Assembly: GCF_018332475.1 (NCBI RefSeq)
Contig: NZ_BOQB01000085.1
Span: 1 to 64,000, forward strand
Length of the DNA stretch: 64,000 nt
DNA from: Bacillus sanguinis
GTDB taxonomy: Bacteria > Bacillota > Bacilli > Bacillales > Bacillaceae_G
Direction of reading: 5' to 3'
Below are positions 20,561-28,353 of this stretch, one piece after another. Each line of letters starts with the position of its first letter. The stretch's first letter is position 1. A program made the translations under genes and the position numbers. The notes beneath the pieces were generated by a model, which did no database searches, had not been told where the DNA came from, and worked only from the letters and a program-made list of their open reading frames with translations.

Positions 20561-21628
20561 GTGTTAGATCGTTTGCAAGCTGTAGAAAATCGTTATGAGA
20601 AGTTAAATGAATTGTTAAGCGACCCAGAGGTTATTAGCGATACAAATAAGCTTCGTGAGTATTCAAAGGAACAGTCTGATATACAGGAAACGGTAGAAGT
20701 GTATCGTGAGTATAAAGATGTTCGTGAGCAACTAAAAGATGCGAAAGCAATGTTAGAAGATAAGTTAGACGCAGAAATGCGTGAAATGGTAAAAGAAGAG
20801 GTTTCTGAGTTAGAGTCACAAGATAAAACATTATCAGAGCGTCTGAAAATTTTACTTGTTCCAAAAGACCCTAATGATGATAAGAACGTTATCGTTGAGG
20901 TTCGTGGAGCTGCTGGTGGCGACGAGGCTGCTTTATTTGCTGGTGACTTATACCGTATGTATAGCCGTTACGCTGAGGTGCAAGGTTGGAAAACTGAGAT
21001 TATTGAGGCTAGCTATACAGAGTTAGGTGGATATAAAGAGATTATCTTTATGATTAACGGTAAAGGTGCGTTCGCGAAGCTGAAATTCGAGAATGGTGCT
21101 CACCGTGTACAACGTGTTCCTGAAACGGAATCTGGTGGACGTATTCATACATCTACAGCAACTGTAGCTGTATTACCAGAGGCGGAAGAAGTAGAAATTG
21201 ACATTCATGAAAAAGACGTTCGTGTTGATACATTCGCTTCTAGTGGACCTGGTGGACAGAGCGTTAATACAACGATGTCAGCGGTACGTTTAACGCATTT
21301 ACCGACTGGTGTAGTTGTATCTTGTCAGGATGAGAAATCACAGATTAAGAATAAAGAAAAAGCGATGAAAGTATTACGCGCACGTGTTTATGATAAGTTT
21401 AGACAAGAAGCACAAGCTGAGTATGATCAAAACCGTAAACAAGCTGTTGGTACGGGCGATCGTTCAGAGCGTATTCGTACGTATAACTTCCCGCAAAACC
21501 GTGTTACAGACCATCGAATCGGCTTAACGATTCAAAAGCTAGATCAAATCTTACAAGGTAAGTTAGATGATTTCATCAATGCCTTAGTGATGGAAGATCA
21601 GGCTCAAAGGATGGAGGCAGCTGAGTAA
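20561..21628 (+). CDS. prfA: Peptide chain release factor 1
   Basis: This 355-residue RF1 has the GGQ motif ([12 protein letters not shown]) that triggers peptidyl-tRNA hydrolysis. It ends translation at UAA and UAG. It starts [24 protein letters not shown], aligning with B. subtilis RF1. The GTG at 20561 has AGAGGTGA at ideal spacing, whereas the GTG at 20552 lies inside that site. The stop overlaps the prmC start by one base, coupling RF1 to its methylase. Confidence 0.95.
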   Translation: MLDRLQAVENRYEKLNELLSDPEVISDTNKLREYSKEQSDIQETVEVYREYKDVREQLKDAKAMLEDKLDAEMREMVKEEVSELESQDKTLSERLKILLVPKDPNDDKNVIVEVRGAAGGDEAALFAGDLYRMYSRYAEVQGWKTEIIEASYTELGGYKEIIFMINGKGAFAKLKFENGAHRVQRVPETESGGRIHTSTATVAVLPEAEEVEIDIHEKDVRVDTFASSGPGGQSVNTTMSAVRLTHLPTGVVVSCQDEKSQIKNKEKAMKVLRARVYDKFRQEAQAEYDQNRKQAVGTGDRSERIRTYNFPQNRVTDHRIGLTIQKLDQILQGKLDDFINALVMEDQAQRMEAAE

Positions 21629-22479
21629 TGCGTGTCTATGAAGCCCTGAAATGGGCTTCTTCTTTTTTACAGGAGAATGGACGAGATGAAAATGCGGGAG
21701 AAATTGTCCTTTGTCATGTATTAAAGACGAATAGAACAGGATTATTGATGAATATGCGAGAGGAAATAACTGCGGAACAAGAAAAAAGTTTTGCAGAGTT
21801 TATCCACAAGCATGTAGAAGGTATTCCTATTCAATATATGATTGGTTATGAAATGTTTTATGGAAGATCGTTCTTTGTGAATGAAGAAGTATTAATACCA
21901 AGACCAGAAACAGAAGAGCTCATAGTAGGAGTGTTAGAAAGAGTCGAGCGCCATTTTGGTAATGAGAAACTACATGTAGCAGATATCGGTACAGGTAGCG
22001 GAGCGATTTCGATTACGCTTGCTTTAGAAAATAAAAATCTTCATGTGTATACGGTAGATATCGCACAAGAGTCGATTGAAGTTGCAAAGGAAAATGCAAA
22101 AACCTTGGGCGCAGAAGTAACGTTCTATCACGGTGATTTATTATCGCCATTTTATGAAACAGGTCAAAAGTTAGATGTTGTTGTTTCAAATCCTCCATAT
22201 ATACCGGAAGAGGATTGGCGTGGCCTTTCTCCTGTGGTGAAAGAGCATGAGCCAAAGAGAGCACTTGTTGGCGGTGAAGACGGATTAGATTTCTATCGTC
22301 GTTTTATGGAAGAGTTGCCGAATGTGCTGCAGAAGAAAGCAATTGTGGCATTTGAAATTGGAGTCGGGCAGGGTGAGGACGTAAAAGAGTTGTTACAACA
22401 AACTTTTCCTCACGCTCATGTTGAGGTTGTTTTTGATATTAATGGAAAAGACCGTATGGTATTTGCAGAGATGGAGTAA
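21628..22479 (+). CDS. prmC: Release factor glutamine methyltransferase PrmC
   Basis: This 283-residue SAM-dependent methyltransferase has [14 protein letters not shown] (motif I) and the catalytic [10 protein letters not shown], where NPPY marks N5-glutamine methylation. It methylates the Gln of the GGQ motif of release factors. The start overlaps the prfA stop (TAATG), so translation is likely coupled. Its stop codon is part of the terminator stem. An isolated perfect DnaA box (TTATCCACA, 21800-21808) lies within the gene. Confidence 0.94.
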   Translation: MRVYEALKWASSFLQENGRDENAGEIVLCHVLKTNRTGLLMNMREEITAEQEKSFAEFIHKHVEGIPIQYMIGYEMFYGRSFFVNEEVLIPRPETEELIVGVLERVERHFGNEKLHVADIGTGSGAISITLALENKNLHVYTVDIAQESIEVAKENAKTLGAEVTFYHGDLLSPFYETGQKLDVVVSNPPYIPEEDWRGLSPVVKEHEPKRALVGGEDGLDFYRRFMEELPNVLQKKAIVAFEIGVGQGEDVKELLQQTFPHAHVEVVFDINGKDRMVFAEME

Positions 22480-22506
22480 GGTTCACACCTTACTCTATTT
22501 TTTTTG
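22472..22506 (+). terminator. Terminator overlapping the prmC stop codon
   Basis: GAGTAAGG (22474-22481, containing the prmC TAA) pairs with CCTTACTC, followed by TATTTTTTTT. Confidence 0.85.
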
Positions 22507-22590
22507 GAAAAATTTATATAGATTTTGAATTTAATAGTTTAGAAAGATGAAAGTCTGTCCACACTGTTTGTAGAAGGGACGGTGGAGGAA

Positions 22591-23454
22591 ATGAAAAAAC
22601 AAGTTATTGCTTATCTTCTTCTATTACTAATTGGTGCACAGTTACTTGTGCAGTTTGGATATATGAAAGCTGATGCGAAAGGGCCTTCAGTTATTCCGAA
22701 AGAGGCCGTTCGATTACGAATTTTAGCAAATAGTGATTCAGATAAAGATCAGGCCTTAAAGCGCAAAGTGCGTGATGAAGTAAAAGCACAAATTGACGGA
22801 TGGGTAGCGGATTTGACTTCATTTGAAGAGGCGCGTAAAGTCATTCAAAGCCATATTCCAGAAATCGAAAAAACAGTGGCAAATACGTTGAAAAAAGAAG
22901 GAAGTAAAGATGCATTTCAAGTGAAATTCAGTAAGAATGTAAAGTTTCCTACAAAGGTATATGGGAATTTTATTTACCCAGCAGGGGAATATGAAGCGGT
23001 CTTAATTACAATTGGGGAAGGTGAAGGGGCAAACTGGTGGTGTGTATTATTTCCACCGATGTGTTTCTTAGATTTTTCAAGTGGTACAGCTGTAAGGAAA
23101 GAAGAACATGTTGTGAAGGCTGAATCTCCTGGAGAGGGGGAAGTTAAGGAGCAAGATGAGGAAGTAGTAGATGTACCAGAGAAGAAAGAGGATAAAGTGA
23201 AAGAAACGAAAGTTGTAAAGCAGGAAGTAGCAAAAAAAGTAACAGCTTCTGAAAAGAAAGTAGTAAAAAATGAAACAAAAGTAGAAGAACAACCTGTAAG
23301 TAAAGAAGAAACAAAAACTGTGGAAAAAGTGGAGAAGCCTGTGGAACAAAAGCAAGAAAAACAAAATGATTATGTAAAAGTAGAGGAGGAAGAAGAAAAA
23401 CCAGAAGTGAAGTTATTTATTGTAGAGGCTTTTGCATCTTTATTCTCTAAATAG
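22591..23454 (+). CDS. spoIIR: Stage II sporulation protein R
   Basis: This 287-residue secreted signalling protein has an N-terminal signal or membrane segment (about residues 4-24) and a conserved core (VRLRILANSDSDKDQALKRKVRD; NWWCVLFPPMCFLD). SpoIIR is made in the forespore under sigma-F and activates SpoIIGA to process pro-sigma-E in the mother cell. A Lys/Glu-rich low-complexity stretch of about 90 residues follows the core, before a terminal hydrophobic segment, making it longer than the B. subtilis protein as I recall it. The start is ambiguous: GTG at 22582 would add three residues. Confidence 0.9.
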   Translation: MKKQVIAYLLLLLIGAQLLVQFGYMKADAKGPSVIPKEAVRLRILANSDSDKDQALKRKVRDEVKAQIDGWVADLTSFEEARKVIQSHIPEIEKTVANTLKKEGSKDAFQVKFSKNVKFPTKVYGNFIYPAGEYEAVLITIGEGEGANWWCVLFPPMCFLDFSSGTAVRKEEHVVKAESPGEGEVKEQDEEVVDVPEKKEDKVKETKVVKQEVAKKVTASEKKVVKNETKVEEQPVSKEETKTVEKVEKPVEQKQEKQNDYVKVEEEEEKPEVKLFIVEAFASLFSK

Positions 23455-23503
23455 TACTATTAACAAGTCCCTTCTCATATATAAAAAAGAGGAGGGATTT
23501 ACT

Positions 23504-23962
23504 ATGAAGAAAGTGTATTTTGCGACGAAGGCAGATGTGGAAAGATTGCATTCTTTTTTCGGACAAGCTAATAAAAAAGATGATAAAATAAATGAGTTGT
23601 ACGCGCAATTTATGATTTTGGAAGAGGCGGAAGAAATACGGGCTGTCATTGGATATGAACAAAGTAAAGAAAACGCACTGATTCGTTCTTGTTTATTCAC
23701 ACCTAATGTGGATAAGCAGACTTTCTTATATTTTTTTGAAATGTTTTTGCGGTATATGAAAGAAAAAAATATTCGACAATTGTACTTATTAACAAATCAT
23801 CCACAATCTATAACAATCTTTCAGTTTTTTGACTTTGTTACTATAGAGAAAGAAAACGTACCAAAGGGAATTCGACAGTTAGAACACTTTTGTAAAAATA
23901 TAAAAGAGCCAAATGCAATAATACTAAATTGTCAGCTATTCACAAAGTTATCCACGGATTAA
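23504..23962 (+). CDS. ywlB: YwlB-like putative GNAT acetyltransferase
   Basis: This 152-residue protein lies between spoIIR and ywlC, the position of B. subtilis ywlB. It has the length and secondary-structure pattern of a small GNAT domain (VIGYEQSKENALIRSCLFTPNV; KNIRQLYLLTNHPQSITIFQFFDFVTI). The acetyl-CoA pyrophosphate loop is not clearly conserved, so activity is uncertain and the substrate unknown. The ATG at 23504 follows AAAGAGGAGGG; the longer frame from 23432 overlaps spoIIR and lacks a ribosome binding site. Its 3' end runs into a DnaA-box cluster. Confidence 0.7.
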   Translation: MKKVYFATKADVERLHSFFGQANKKDDKINELYAQFMILEEAEEIRAVIGYEQSKENALIRSCLFTPNVDKQTFLYFFEMFLRYMKEKNIRQLYLLTNHPQSITIFQFFDFVTIEKENVPKGIRQLEHFCKNIKEPNAIILNCQLFTKLSTD

Positions 23963-24129
23963 TTAGGTTTATCCACATTTTGTGGATAAACCTTGTTTGT
24001 CTTTTGGATAAATCTCATAGTAAACTAAAAATAGACAAGTATTTCAGGGTAGAAAAGGACGTGGGAAAAAATGCATACAAATATGTGGGTTGTGGATAAT
24101 GTTGTGGAAAGAAAAAAATATTATCCACA
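23948..24129. promoter_or_regulatory. DnaA-box cluster between ywlB and ywlC
   Basis: Four perfect TTATCCACA boxes occur at 23969-23977 (+), 23981-23989 (-), 24091-24099 (-) and 24121-24129 (+). One-mismatch boxes lie at 23948-23956 and 24003-24011. A single 9-mer is expected about once per 65 kb on both strands, so the cluster is not chance. I recall that B. subtilis has a DnaA-bound cluster upstream of ywlC outside oriC, and conservation of this cluster is inferred. The last two boxes lie inside the ywlC coding start. Confidence 0.8.
23965..24004 (+). terminator. Hairpin formed by two inverted DnaA boxes, probable ywlB terminator
   Basis: AGGTTTATCCACA and TGTGGATAAACCT form a perfect 13-bp stem with a TTT loop, followed by TGTTTGTCTTTT. 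The same bases form two DnaA boxes, so the site may do both jobs. Confidence 0.6.
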
Positions 24130-25111
24130 GTTACAAGAAGCAGCAAAATTATTAAGGGAAAACGAGGCGATTGCCTTCCCTACCGAAACAGTATATGGAC
24201 TAGGCGCAAACGCGATGAATGATGAAGCAATCGCGAAAATTTTTGAAGCGAAAGGAAGACCAAGTGATAATCCACTTATTGTCCACATCGGTACAAAATC
24301 GCAGTTAGATGGGATTGTGAAAGAAATCCCGCCCGTTGCAGAGAAATTAATGGAGCACTTTTGGCCAGGACCGTTAACAATTATTTTACCTAGAAAAGAA
24401 GGGATTTCAGAGAAGGTGACGGCAGGACTTAATACGGTTGGAGTAAGAATGCCTGATCATCCAGTAGCGCTTGCTCTTATTGAAGAGGCAAATGTACCTG
24501 TTGCAGCACCGAGTGCGAATCGTTCTGGTCGTCCAAGTCCGACGTTAGCGTCTCACGTATATGAAGATTTAAATGAGAAAATCGCAGGTATTGTAGATGG
24601 TGGTGCAACAGGGGTAGGTGTTGAATCGACTGTAATTGATTGTACGAGCGCTGTTCCAACGATATTACGTCCAGGTGGGATTACGAAAGAACAATTGGAA
24701 GCGGTGATTGGTACTGTTTCTCTAGATCCGGCTTTAAAGGATGAGAAGGAAAAACCGAAATCACCTGGAATGAAATATACACATTATGCACCGAAAGCGC
24801 CACTGAGTATTGTTGAAGGTTCACGTGAATTTATTCAAAGCCTTGTGGATGAGAAGAAGGAAGAAGGATTCAAAGTAGGTGTATTAACGACAGAAGAGTA
24901 TCAGCACGTATATAGCGCGGATGTTGTATTGTCTTGTGGTATAAGAAGCGATTTAGCTAGCGTTGCAACTAAATTATATGATGTACTTAGAACGTTTGAT
25001 GCAAGTGAAGTAGATGTTATTTTTAGTGAATCATTCCCGAATGAAGGAATAGGGAATGCCATTATGAATCGCTTAACAAAAGCGGCAGGGCATCAAATTA
25101 TTACTGAATGA
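24071..25111 (+). CDS. ywlC: L-threonylcarbamoyladenylate synthase (Sua5/YwlC)
   Basis: This 346-residue protein has a YrdC/TsaC domain (about residues 15-210: PTETVYGLGANA, KGRPSDNPLIVHI, AAPSANRSGRPSPT) and a C-terminal Sua5 domain (about 225-346, starting near KSPGMKYTHYAPKAP). It makes threonylcarbamoyl-AMP from threonine, bicarbonate and ATP for the t6A37 tRNA modification. The longer Sua5 form is usual in Bacillus. The ATG at 24071 follows GGACGTGGG. DnaA boxes overlap its first 20 codons, so DnaA binding could influence expression. Confidence 0.93.
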   Translation: MHTNMWVVDNVVERKKYYPQLQEAAKLLRENEAIAFPTETVYGLGANAMNDEAIAKIFEAKGRPSDNPLIVHIGTKSQLDGIVKEIPPVAEKLMEHFWPGPLTIILPRKEGISEKVTAGLNTVGVRMPDHPVALALIEEANVPVAAPSANRSGRPSPTLASHVYEDLNEKIAGIVDGGATGVGVESTVIDCTSAVPTILRPGGITKEQLEAVIGTVSLDPALKDEKEKPKSPGMKYTHYAPKAPLSIVEGSREFIQSLVDEKKEEGFKVGVLTTEEYQHVYSADVVLSCGIRSDLASVATKLYDVLRTFDASEVDVIFSESFPNEGIGNAIMNRLTKAAGHQIITE

Positions 25112-25188
25112 TAAGGTACGATTAGCAAACAGAATATTTCTCCTTGGATAAGCATATTTTGAAGTAGCACGTCCGAGGAGGGACATGA

Positions 25189-25737
25189 ATGACGTTTGAA
25201 CAGCTAATACCTTTAACAATTATGGCATTCGCCTTAGGGATGGATGCGTTCTCGGTGAGTCTTGGTATGGGAATGATGACCTTAAAGGGAAGACAAATCC
25301 TGTATATCGGTATGACGATAGGGATATTTCATATTATCATGCCATTTATAGGGATGGTATTAGGTCGTTTTTTATCAGAGCAGTATGGAGATATTGCACA
25401 TTTTGCAGGTGCTATTTTATTAATTGGACTAGGGTTCTATATTGTATATTCCTCTATTTTAGAGAATGAAGGGACTAGAACGGCCCCTATTGGAATTAGC
25501 TTATTCGTATTTGCATTTGGCGTTAGTATAGATAGTTTTTCAGTAGGTCTTAGTCTTGGTATTTACGGGGCACAGACAATTATTACGATATTACTTTTTG
25601 GGTTTGTTAGCATGTTATTAGCTTGGATTGGTTTATTAATTGGTAGACATGCGAAAGATATGCTCGGCACATATGGCGAGATAGTAGGTGGTATCATTCT
25701 CGTTGGATTTGGATTATATCTCCTTTTTCCTATATAA
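25189..25737 (+). CDS. mntP: Manganese efflux pump MntP (YwlD)
   Basis: This 182-residue protein has about six membrane helices in two halves, each with the MntP signature Asp motif ([13 protein letters not shown] and [15 protein letters not shown]). MntP exports excess Mn2+. Length and position after ywlC match B. subtilis ywlD. The GAGGAGGG site precedes the ATG. I do not recognise a yybP-ykoY riboswitch or an MntR box in the 77-bp upstream gap. A small membrane-protein gene follows by 19 bp and is likely co-transcribed. Confidence 0.92.
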   Translation: MTFEQLIPLTIMAFALGMDAFSVSLGMGMMTLKGRQILYIGMTIGIFHIIMPFIGMVLGRFLSEQYGDIAHFAGAILLIGLGFYIVYSSILENEGTRTAPIGISLFVFAFGVSIDSFSVGLSLGIYGAQTIITILLFGFVSMLLAWIGLLIGRHAKDMLGTYGEIVGGIILVGFGLYLLFPI

Positions 25738-25756
25738 TTTTAAGGAGGAGGGCGTT

Positions 25757-25888
25757 ATGAACAAGCTATTAGAATGGTATATTCGATTTGTAACTTTCTT
25801 TCCTAGATGGTTGCGACTGCTTATTATTTGGGGTATTATTTTGCAAAATTCAATTTTAGGTTGGATGAAGTTAATTCGCGAATGGTAA
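25757..25888 (+). CDS. 43-residue hydrophobic small protein downstream of mntP
   Basis: An ideal AAGGAGGAG site precedes an ATG at 25757, giving a 43-residue peptide (MNKLLEWYIRFVTFFPRW...). It has a central hydrophobic helix (RLLIIWGIILQNSILGW) and several Trp and Arg residues, consistent with a small membrane protein. It lies 19 bp after mntP on the same strand. The family is not recognised. Co-function with MntP is only suggested by position. Translation is supported by the ribosome binding site. Confidence 0.6.
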   Translation: MNKLLEWYIRFVTFFPRWLRLLIIWGIILQNSILGWMKLIREW

Positions 25889-25969
25889 GATAGCTCCTTT
25901 CTGTGCATAGTTTTATTTATACTATACTAATTGCGCTAAAAAATTACACATATAGAAAGGATGAGATGA

Positions 25970-26248
25970 ATGACGAGATTGAAGCAAGTTTTTGGTATTA
26001 TTATTAGTTTTTTTGTATTTTGGTTTAGTATGCTCGGTGTACAAATGTTTGCTGAGTTTTTAGATATTGAGTCATTGAAGTTTGTTGCGGGAAAAACGGA
26101 GGCAGCGCGTGCCTTTTATTCTCCATACCCGTTTTTAATTGTTTTTCTAATTACATTGCTTTCCCTATATTTCTTAGTCATTAAGCTTGGGAAACCGAAA
26201 AAAGAGAAAGTACCTACTTTAGAAGAGAAGAAGGAAGAATTACAATGA
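25970..26248 (+). CDS. 92-residue two-helix membrane protein, unknown
   Basis: Two predicted membrane segments (about residues 8-30 and 52-72) are followed by a charged Lys/Glu tail (KPKKEKVPTLEEKKEELQ). An AGAAAGGATGAGATGA site precedes the ATG. I do not recognise the family and find no catalytic motifs. It is followed by a terminator, so it closes the ywlC-mntP transcription block or is transcribed alone. Confidence 0.7.
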   Translation: MTRLKQVFGIIISFFVFWFSMLGVQMFAEFLDIESLKFVAGKTEAARAFYSPYPFLIVFLITLLSLYFLVIKLGKPKKEKVPTLEEKKEELQ

Positions 26249-26249
26249 T

Positions 26250-26282
26250 AAAATCCCCTGCTAAAAAGCAGGGGATTTTATG
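26250..26282 (+). terminator. Terminator after the 92-residue protein gene
   Basis: AAAATCCCCTGC and GCAGGGGATTTT form a 12-bp perfect stem with a 6-nt loop. Confidence 0.88.
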
Positions 26283-26336
26283 TTTAAGTGATGGAAGTAA
26301 TTGAGTTGCTTCCACTTTTAGATATATCCAGTTCCA

Positions 26337-26432
26337 GCGACTAGCTCTTCGCATCTAAGAACCTCCCGCACGAAAGGTAAAAAGCACCTTTTGTGCGAGA
26401 GAACCTTAGCTGGTCAGAGCTGAACGAGTCGC
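26337..26432 (+). repeat. Structured repeat, type B (copy B1)
   Basis: A 96-bp unit closed by GCGACT/AGTCGC, with inner arms AGCTCT/AGAGCT, CTAAG/CTTAG and GCACGAAAGGT/ACCTTTTGTGC. It forms one long imperfect hairpin. With its flanks (26311-26443) it is identical to B2. Confidence 0.85.
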
Positions 26433-26460
26433 CTCCACTTTTAGGTGTTATCCAGCTCCA

Positions 26461-26555
26461 GCGGCTAGAATCTCCGGTCATTTCGCTCTCTCGCTCGAAG
26501 CAAAAAGCGCTTCAAGGTCGAGAGCTCCAATGCCCTGCGATTCTGAACGAGCCGC
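26461..26555 (+). repeat. Structured repeat, type A (copy A1)
   Basis: A 95-bp unit closed by GCGGCT/AGCCGC with inner arms AGAATC/GATTCT, CTCTCTCG/CGAGAG and GAAGC/GCTTC. It starts 124 bp after B1. Apparent reading frames across it are by-products. Confidence 0.85.
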
Positions 26556-26583
26556 TTCCGCTTTTAGGTGTTATCCAGCTCCA

Positions 26584-26678
26584 GCGGCTAGAATCTCCGG
26601 TCATTTCGCTCTCTCGCATGAAGCAAAAAGCGCTTCAAGGTCGAGAGCTCCAATGCCCTGCGATTCTGAAAGAGCCGC
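26584..26678 (+). repeat. Structured repeat, type A (copy A2)
   Basis: It differs from A1 at about three bases (CATGAAGC for CTCGAAGC, GAAAGAG for GAACGAG). It starts 123 bp after A1, with the same inter-unit linker GGTGTTATCCAGCTCCA. Confidence 0.85.
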
Positions 26679-26705
26679 TTCCACTTTTAGATATATCCAG
26701 TTCCA

Positions 26706-26801
26706 GCGACTAGCTCTTCGCATCTAAGAACCTCCCGCACGAAAGGTAAAAAGCACCTTTTGTGCGAGAGAACCTTAGCTGGTCAGAGCTGAACGAGTCG
26801 C
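26706..26801 (+). repeat. Structured repeat, type B (copy B2)
   Basis: It appears identical to B1 over the unit and its flanks, giving a B-A-A-B array with 122-124 bp spacing. The final TTTTAA supplies the stop codon of the flavin reductase gene on the minus strand. Confidence 0.85.
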
Positions 26802-26809
26802 CTCCACTT

Positions 26810-27421
26810 TTAAACAGGCCTCACCAATTCAAATTGTTCTCCTAGTTTTGCGTAGTTGTGTCCTGCTAGGCGGCTTACTGGTTTTAGTCCTTCTGCGTGA
26901 ATGCGACCTTTTTCGTATAGGTGTTCTGCGACGTGGAAACGAACGACGCGTCCGATTAGTAAATCGCAAGCTGGTGAGTCTTCTGTTCCGCCAAGAGGGA
27001 TTGCACGTTCTAGTACGCACTCCATTCGAATGTTTGCTTCTTTTACACCTGGAACGGAGATGACATCACTTTCAATTGGTGTTAGTTTCGCCAATTCAAT
27101 TTCACTTTCATTTGGCGGGAGGTTAGCTGCTGTTTCGTTAATTGCTTCTACGTAAGATTCATCAGAAATATGTACGACAAACTCACCTTTTTCAATTGCA
27201 TTTCGAGAAGTGTCCTTTCTTTCTCCTGCTTTCCGTTGCACAGAAACTGAGATAAGTGGTGGATTAGCAGCAACAATATTGAAATAACTATATGGTGCTC
27301 CGTTTAATACGCCGTCTTTTGTTACAGAAGTAACGAATGCGACAGGGCGTGGAATGATACTTCCCGTTAATAATTTGTAATTCTCTTTTTCTGTTTGTTC
27401 ATTTGGATTAATGGATAACAT
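26810..27421 (-). CDS. Flavin reductase-like FMN-binding split-barrel protein
   Basis: This 203-residue protein has the flavin reductase-like fold signature near its start (LLTGSIIPRPVAFVTSVTKDGVLNGAPYSYF) and GRVVRFHV further on. Such proteins bind FMN and either reduce flavin with NAD(P)H or act in poorly defined redox roles, so the substrate here is unknown. AGAAAGGGGAT precedes the ATG. Its stop codon lies in the end of the adjacent repeat, so the repeat may have replaced the native 3' end or provide its terminator. Confidence 0.85.
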   Translation of the reverse strand: MLSINPNEQTEKENYKLLTGSIIPRPVAFVTSVTKDGVLNGAPYSYFNIVAANPPLISVSVQRKAGERKDTSRNAIEKGEFVVHISDESYVEAINETAANLPPNESEIELAKLTPIESDVISVPGVKEANIRMECVLERAIPLGGTEDSPACDLLIGRVVRFHVAEHLYEKGRIHAEGLKPVSRLAGHNYAKLGEQFELVRPV

Positions 27422-27510
27422 GCTTAAAATCCCCTTTCTAAATATGACGACTTATTGTTTGTTTACAAGATGTTAGTGGAAAACTCCTGCTGAAAATAAT
27501 ATTTTTATGT

Positions 27511-27550
27511 AATAAAAAGAACTTACTTCAATTGTAATGAAGTAAGTTCC
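27511..27550 (-). terminator. Terminator of the doxX gene
   Basis: Read on the minus strand, GAACTTACTTCA and TGAAGTAAGTTC form a 12-bp stem followed by TTTTTATT. Confidence 0.85.
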
Positions 27551-27580
27551 GTTCGAATAATCTCGAAACTGAGATGAATA

Positions 27581-27967
27581 TTACAGTAAAACGTATGCGC
27601 CAGGTCCGATTAAAGCTACACCAATCGCAACAGCGATTAACATTAAATTGTATTCATATCCGTTTTGTGTCACCCAGTAACCATTTTTTCCGTGAACAGT
27701 GAAGATTGCCATTAACATTGTTCCAACAATAAATAATGAACCAACTGCAGTGAAAATACCTGATGCGAATAAGAAACCACCTAATAATTCAGTTGCGCCA
27801 GCCATAAATGCCATGAATACACCAGGGCGTAAACCGATTGATTCCATCCAGCCGCCTGTTCCTTTTAAACCGTAACCGCCGAACCAACCAAATAATTTTT
27901 GAGCACCATGACCCATGAATGTAATACCTATAATAAGACGAATAATAAGAAGACCGAAATCCATCAT
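27581..27967 (-). CDS. DoxX-family membrane protein
   Basis: This 128-residue protein has four predicted membrane helices and the DoxX family pattern (LLIIRLIIGITFMGHGAQKLFGWFGGYG; ATELLGGFLFASG). Family members are linked to quinone or thiol stress in bacilli; the molecular function is not settled. The ATG at 27967 follows GGAGGTTTTTAAA; an in-frame TTG at 27982 lies within the ribosome binding site. It has its own promoter with an overlapping inverted repeat and its own terminator. Confidence 0.88.
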   Translation of the reverse strand: MMDFGLLIIRLIIGITFMGHGAQKLFGWFGGYGLKGTGGWMESIGLRPGVFMAFMAGATELLGGFLFASGIFTAVGSLFIVGTMLMAIFTVHGKNGYWVTQNGYEYNLMLIAVAIGVALIGPGAYVLL

Positions 27968-28003
27968 TTTAAAAACCTCCAAAAAGTTATTAACTTACCT
28001 TAT

Positions 28004-28039
28004 GTAAGTAATAATAAAATAGTTACTTACTTTAGTCAA
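28004..28039 (-). promoter_or_regulatory. doxX promoter with overlapping inverted repeat
   Basis: On the minus strand TTGACT (28039-28034), a 17-bp spacer and TATTAT (28016-28011) form a promoter. GTAAGTAA (28004-28011) and TTACTTAC (28023-28030) form an inverted repeat with 11-bp spacing across the -10. TTAC/GTAA repeats suit redox-sensing MarR/DUF24 repressors such as YodB or CatR, but no regulator is identified here. Confidence 0.65.
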
Positions 28040-28182
28040 GTGGATTTCGAAAAAAGTTTGAATAAAATTTTACAAATTAACAACAAAAAATAAAATGTAG
28101 TAAAGACCTCTAGACAAGTTGGATAAAAAAAGAGAAAATATAAGTAGAAGTTAACTTCTTATTGTTATTCAGACAATCAGAA

Positions 28183-28211
28183 TTGACTGGAATTTTGTGA
28201 GACGCTACAAT
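28183..28211 (+). promoter_or_regulatory. Promoter of the EIIA-Glc gene
   Basis: TTGACT and TACAAT are separated by 17 bp, giving a leader of about 135 nt. A second TATAAT at 28260-28265 lacks a good -35. No antiterminator site or clean cre box was found in the leader. Confidence 0.7.
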
Positions 28212-28353
28212 AAGAGTCTAGTAGTAATAACGTAATTTATTTCGAAAGCGTTTTTACAGTATAATATTCGAAGTATGAGGTCTTACGTTTATTCAGATCT
28301 TTAATAGAGATTGCCCTATAAACTTTTAGGTAAATTATAAGGAGGACTATCCT

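Noticed and set aside
26393-26727. Reading frames over the repeat array
   Set aside because: Their sequence simply repeats with the A and B units and has no ribosome binding site or protein-like composition.
26337-26801. CRISPR-like array
   Set aside because: Units are ~95 bp with near-constant linkers rather than short repeats with unique spacers, and there are no cas genes.
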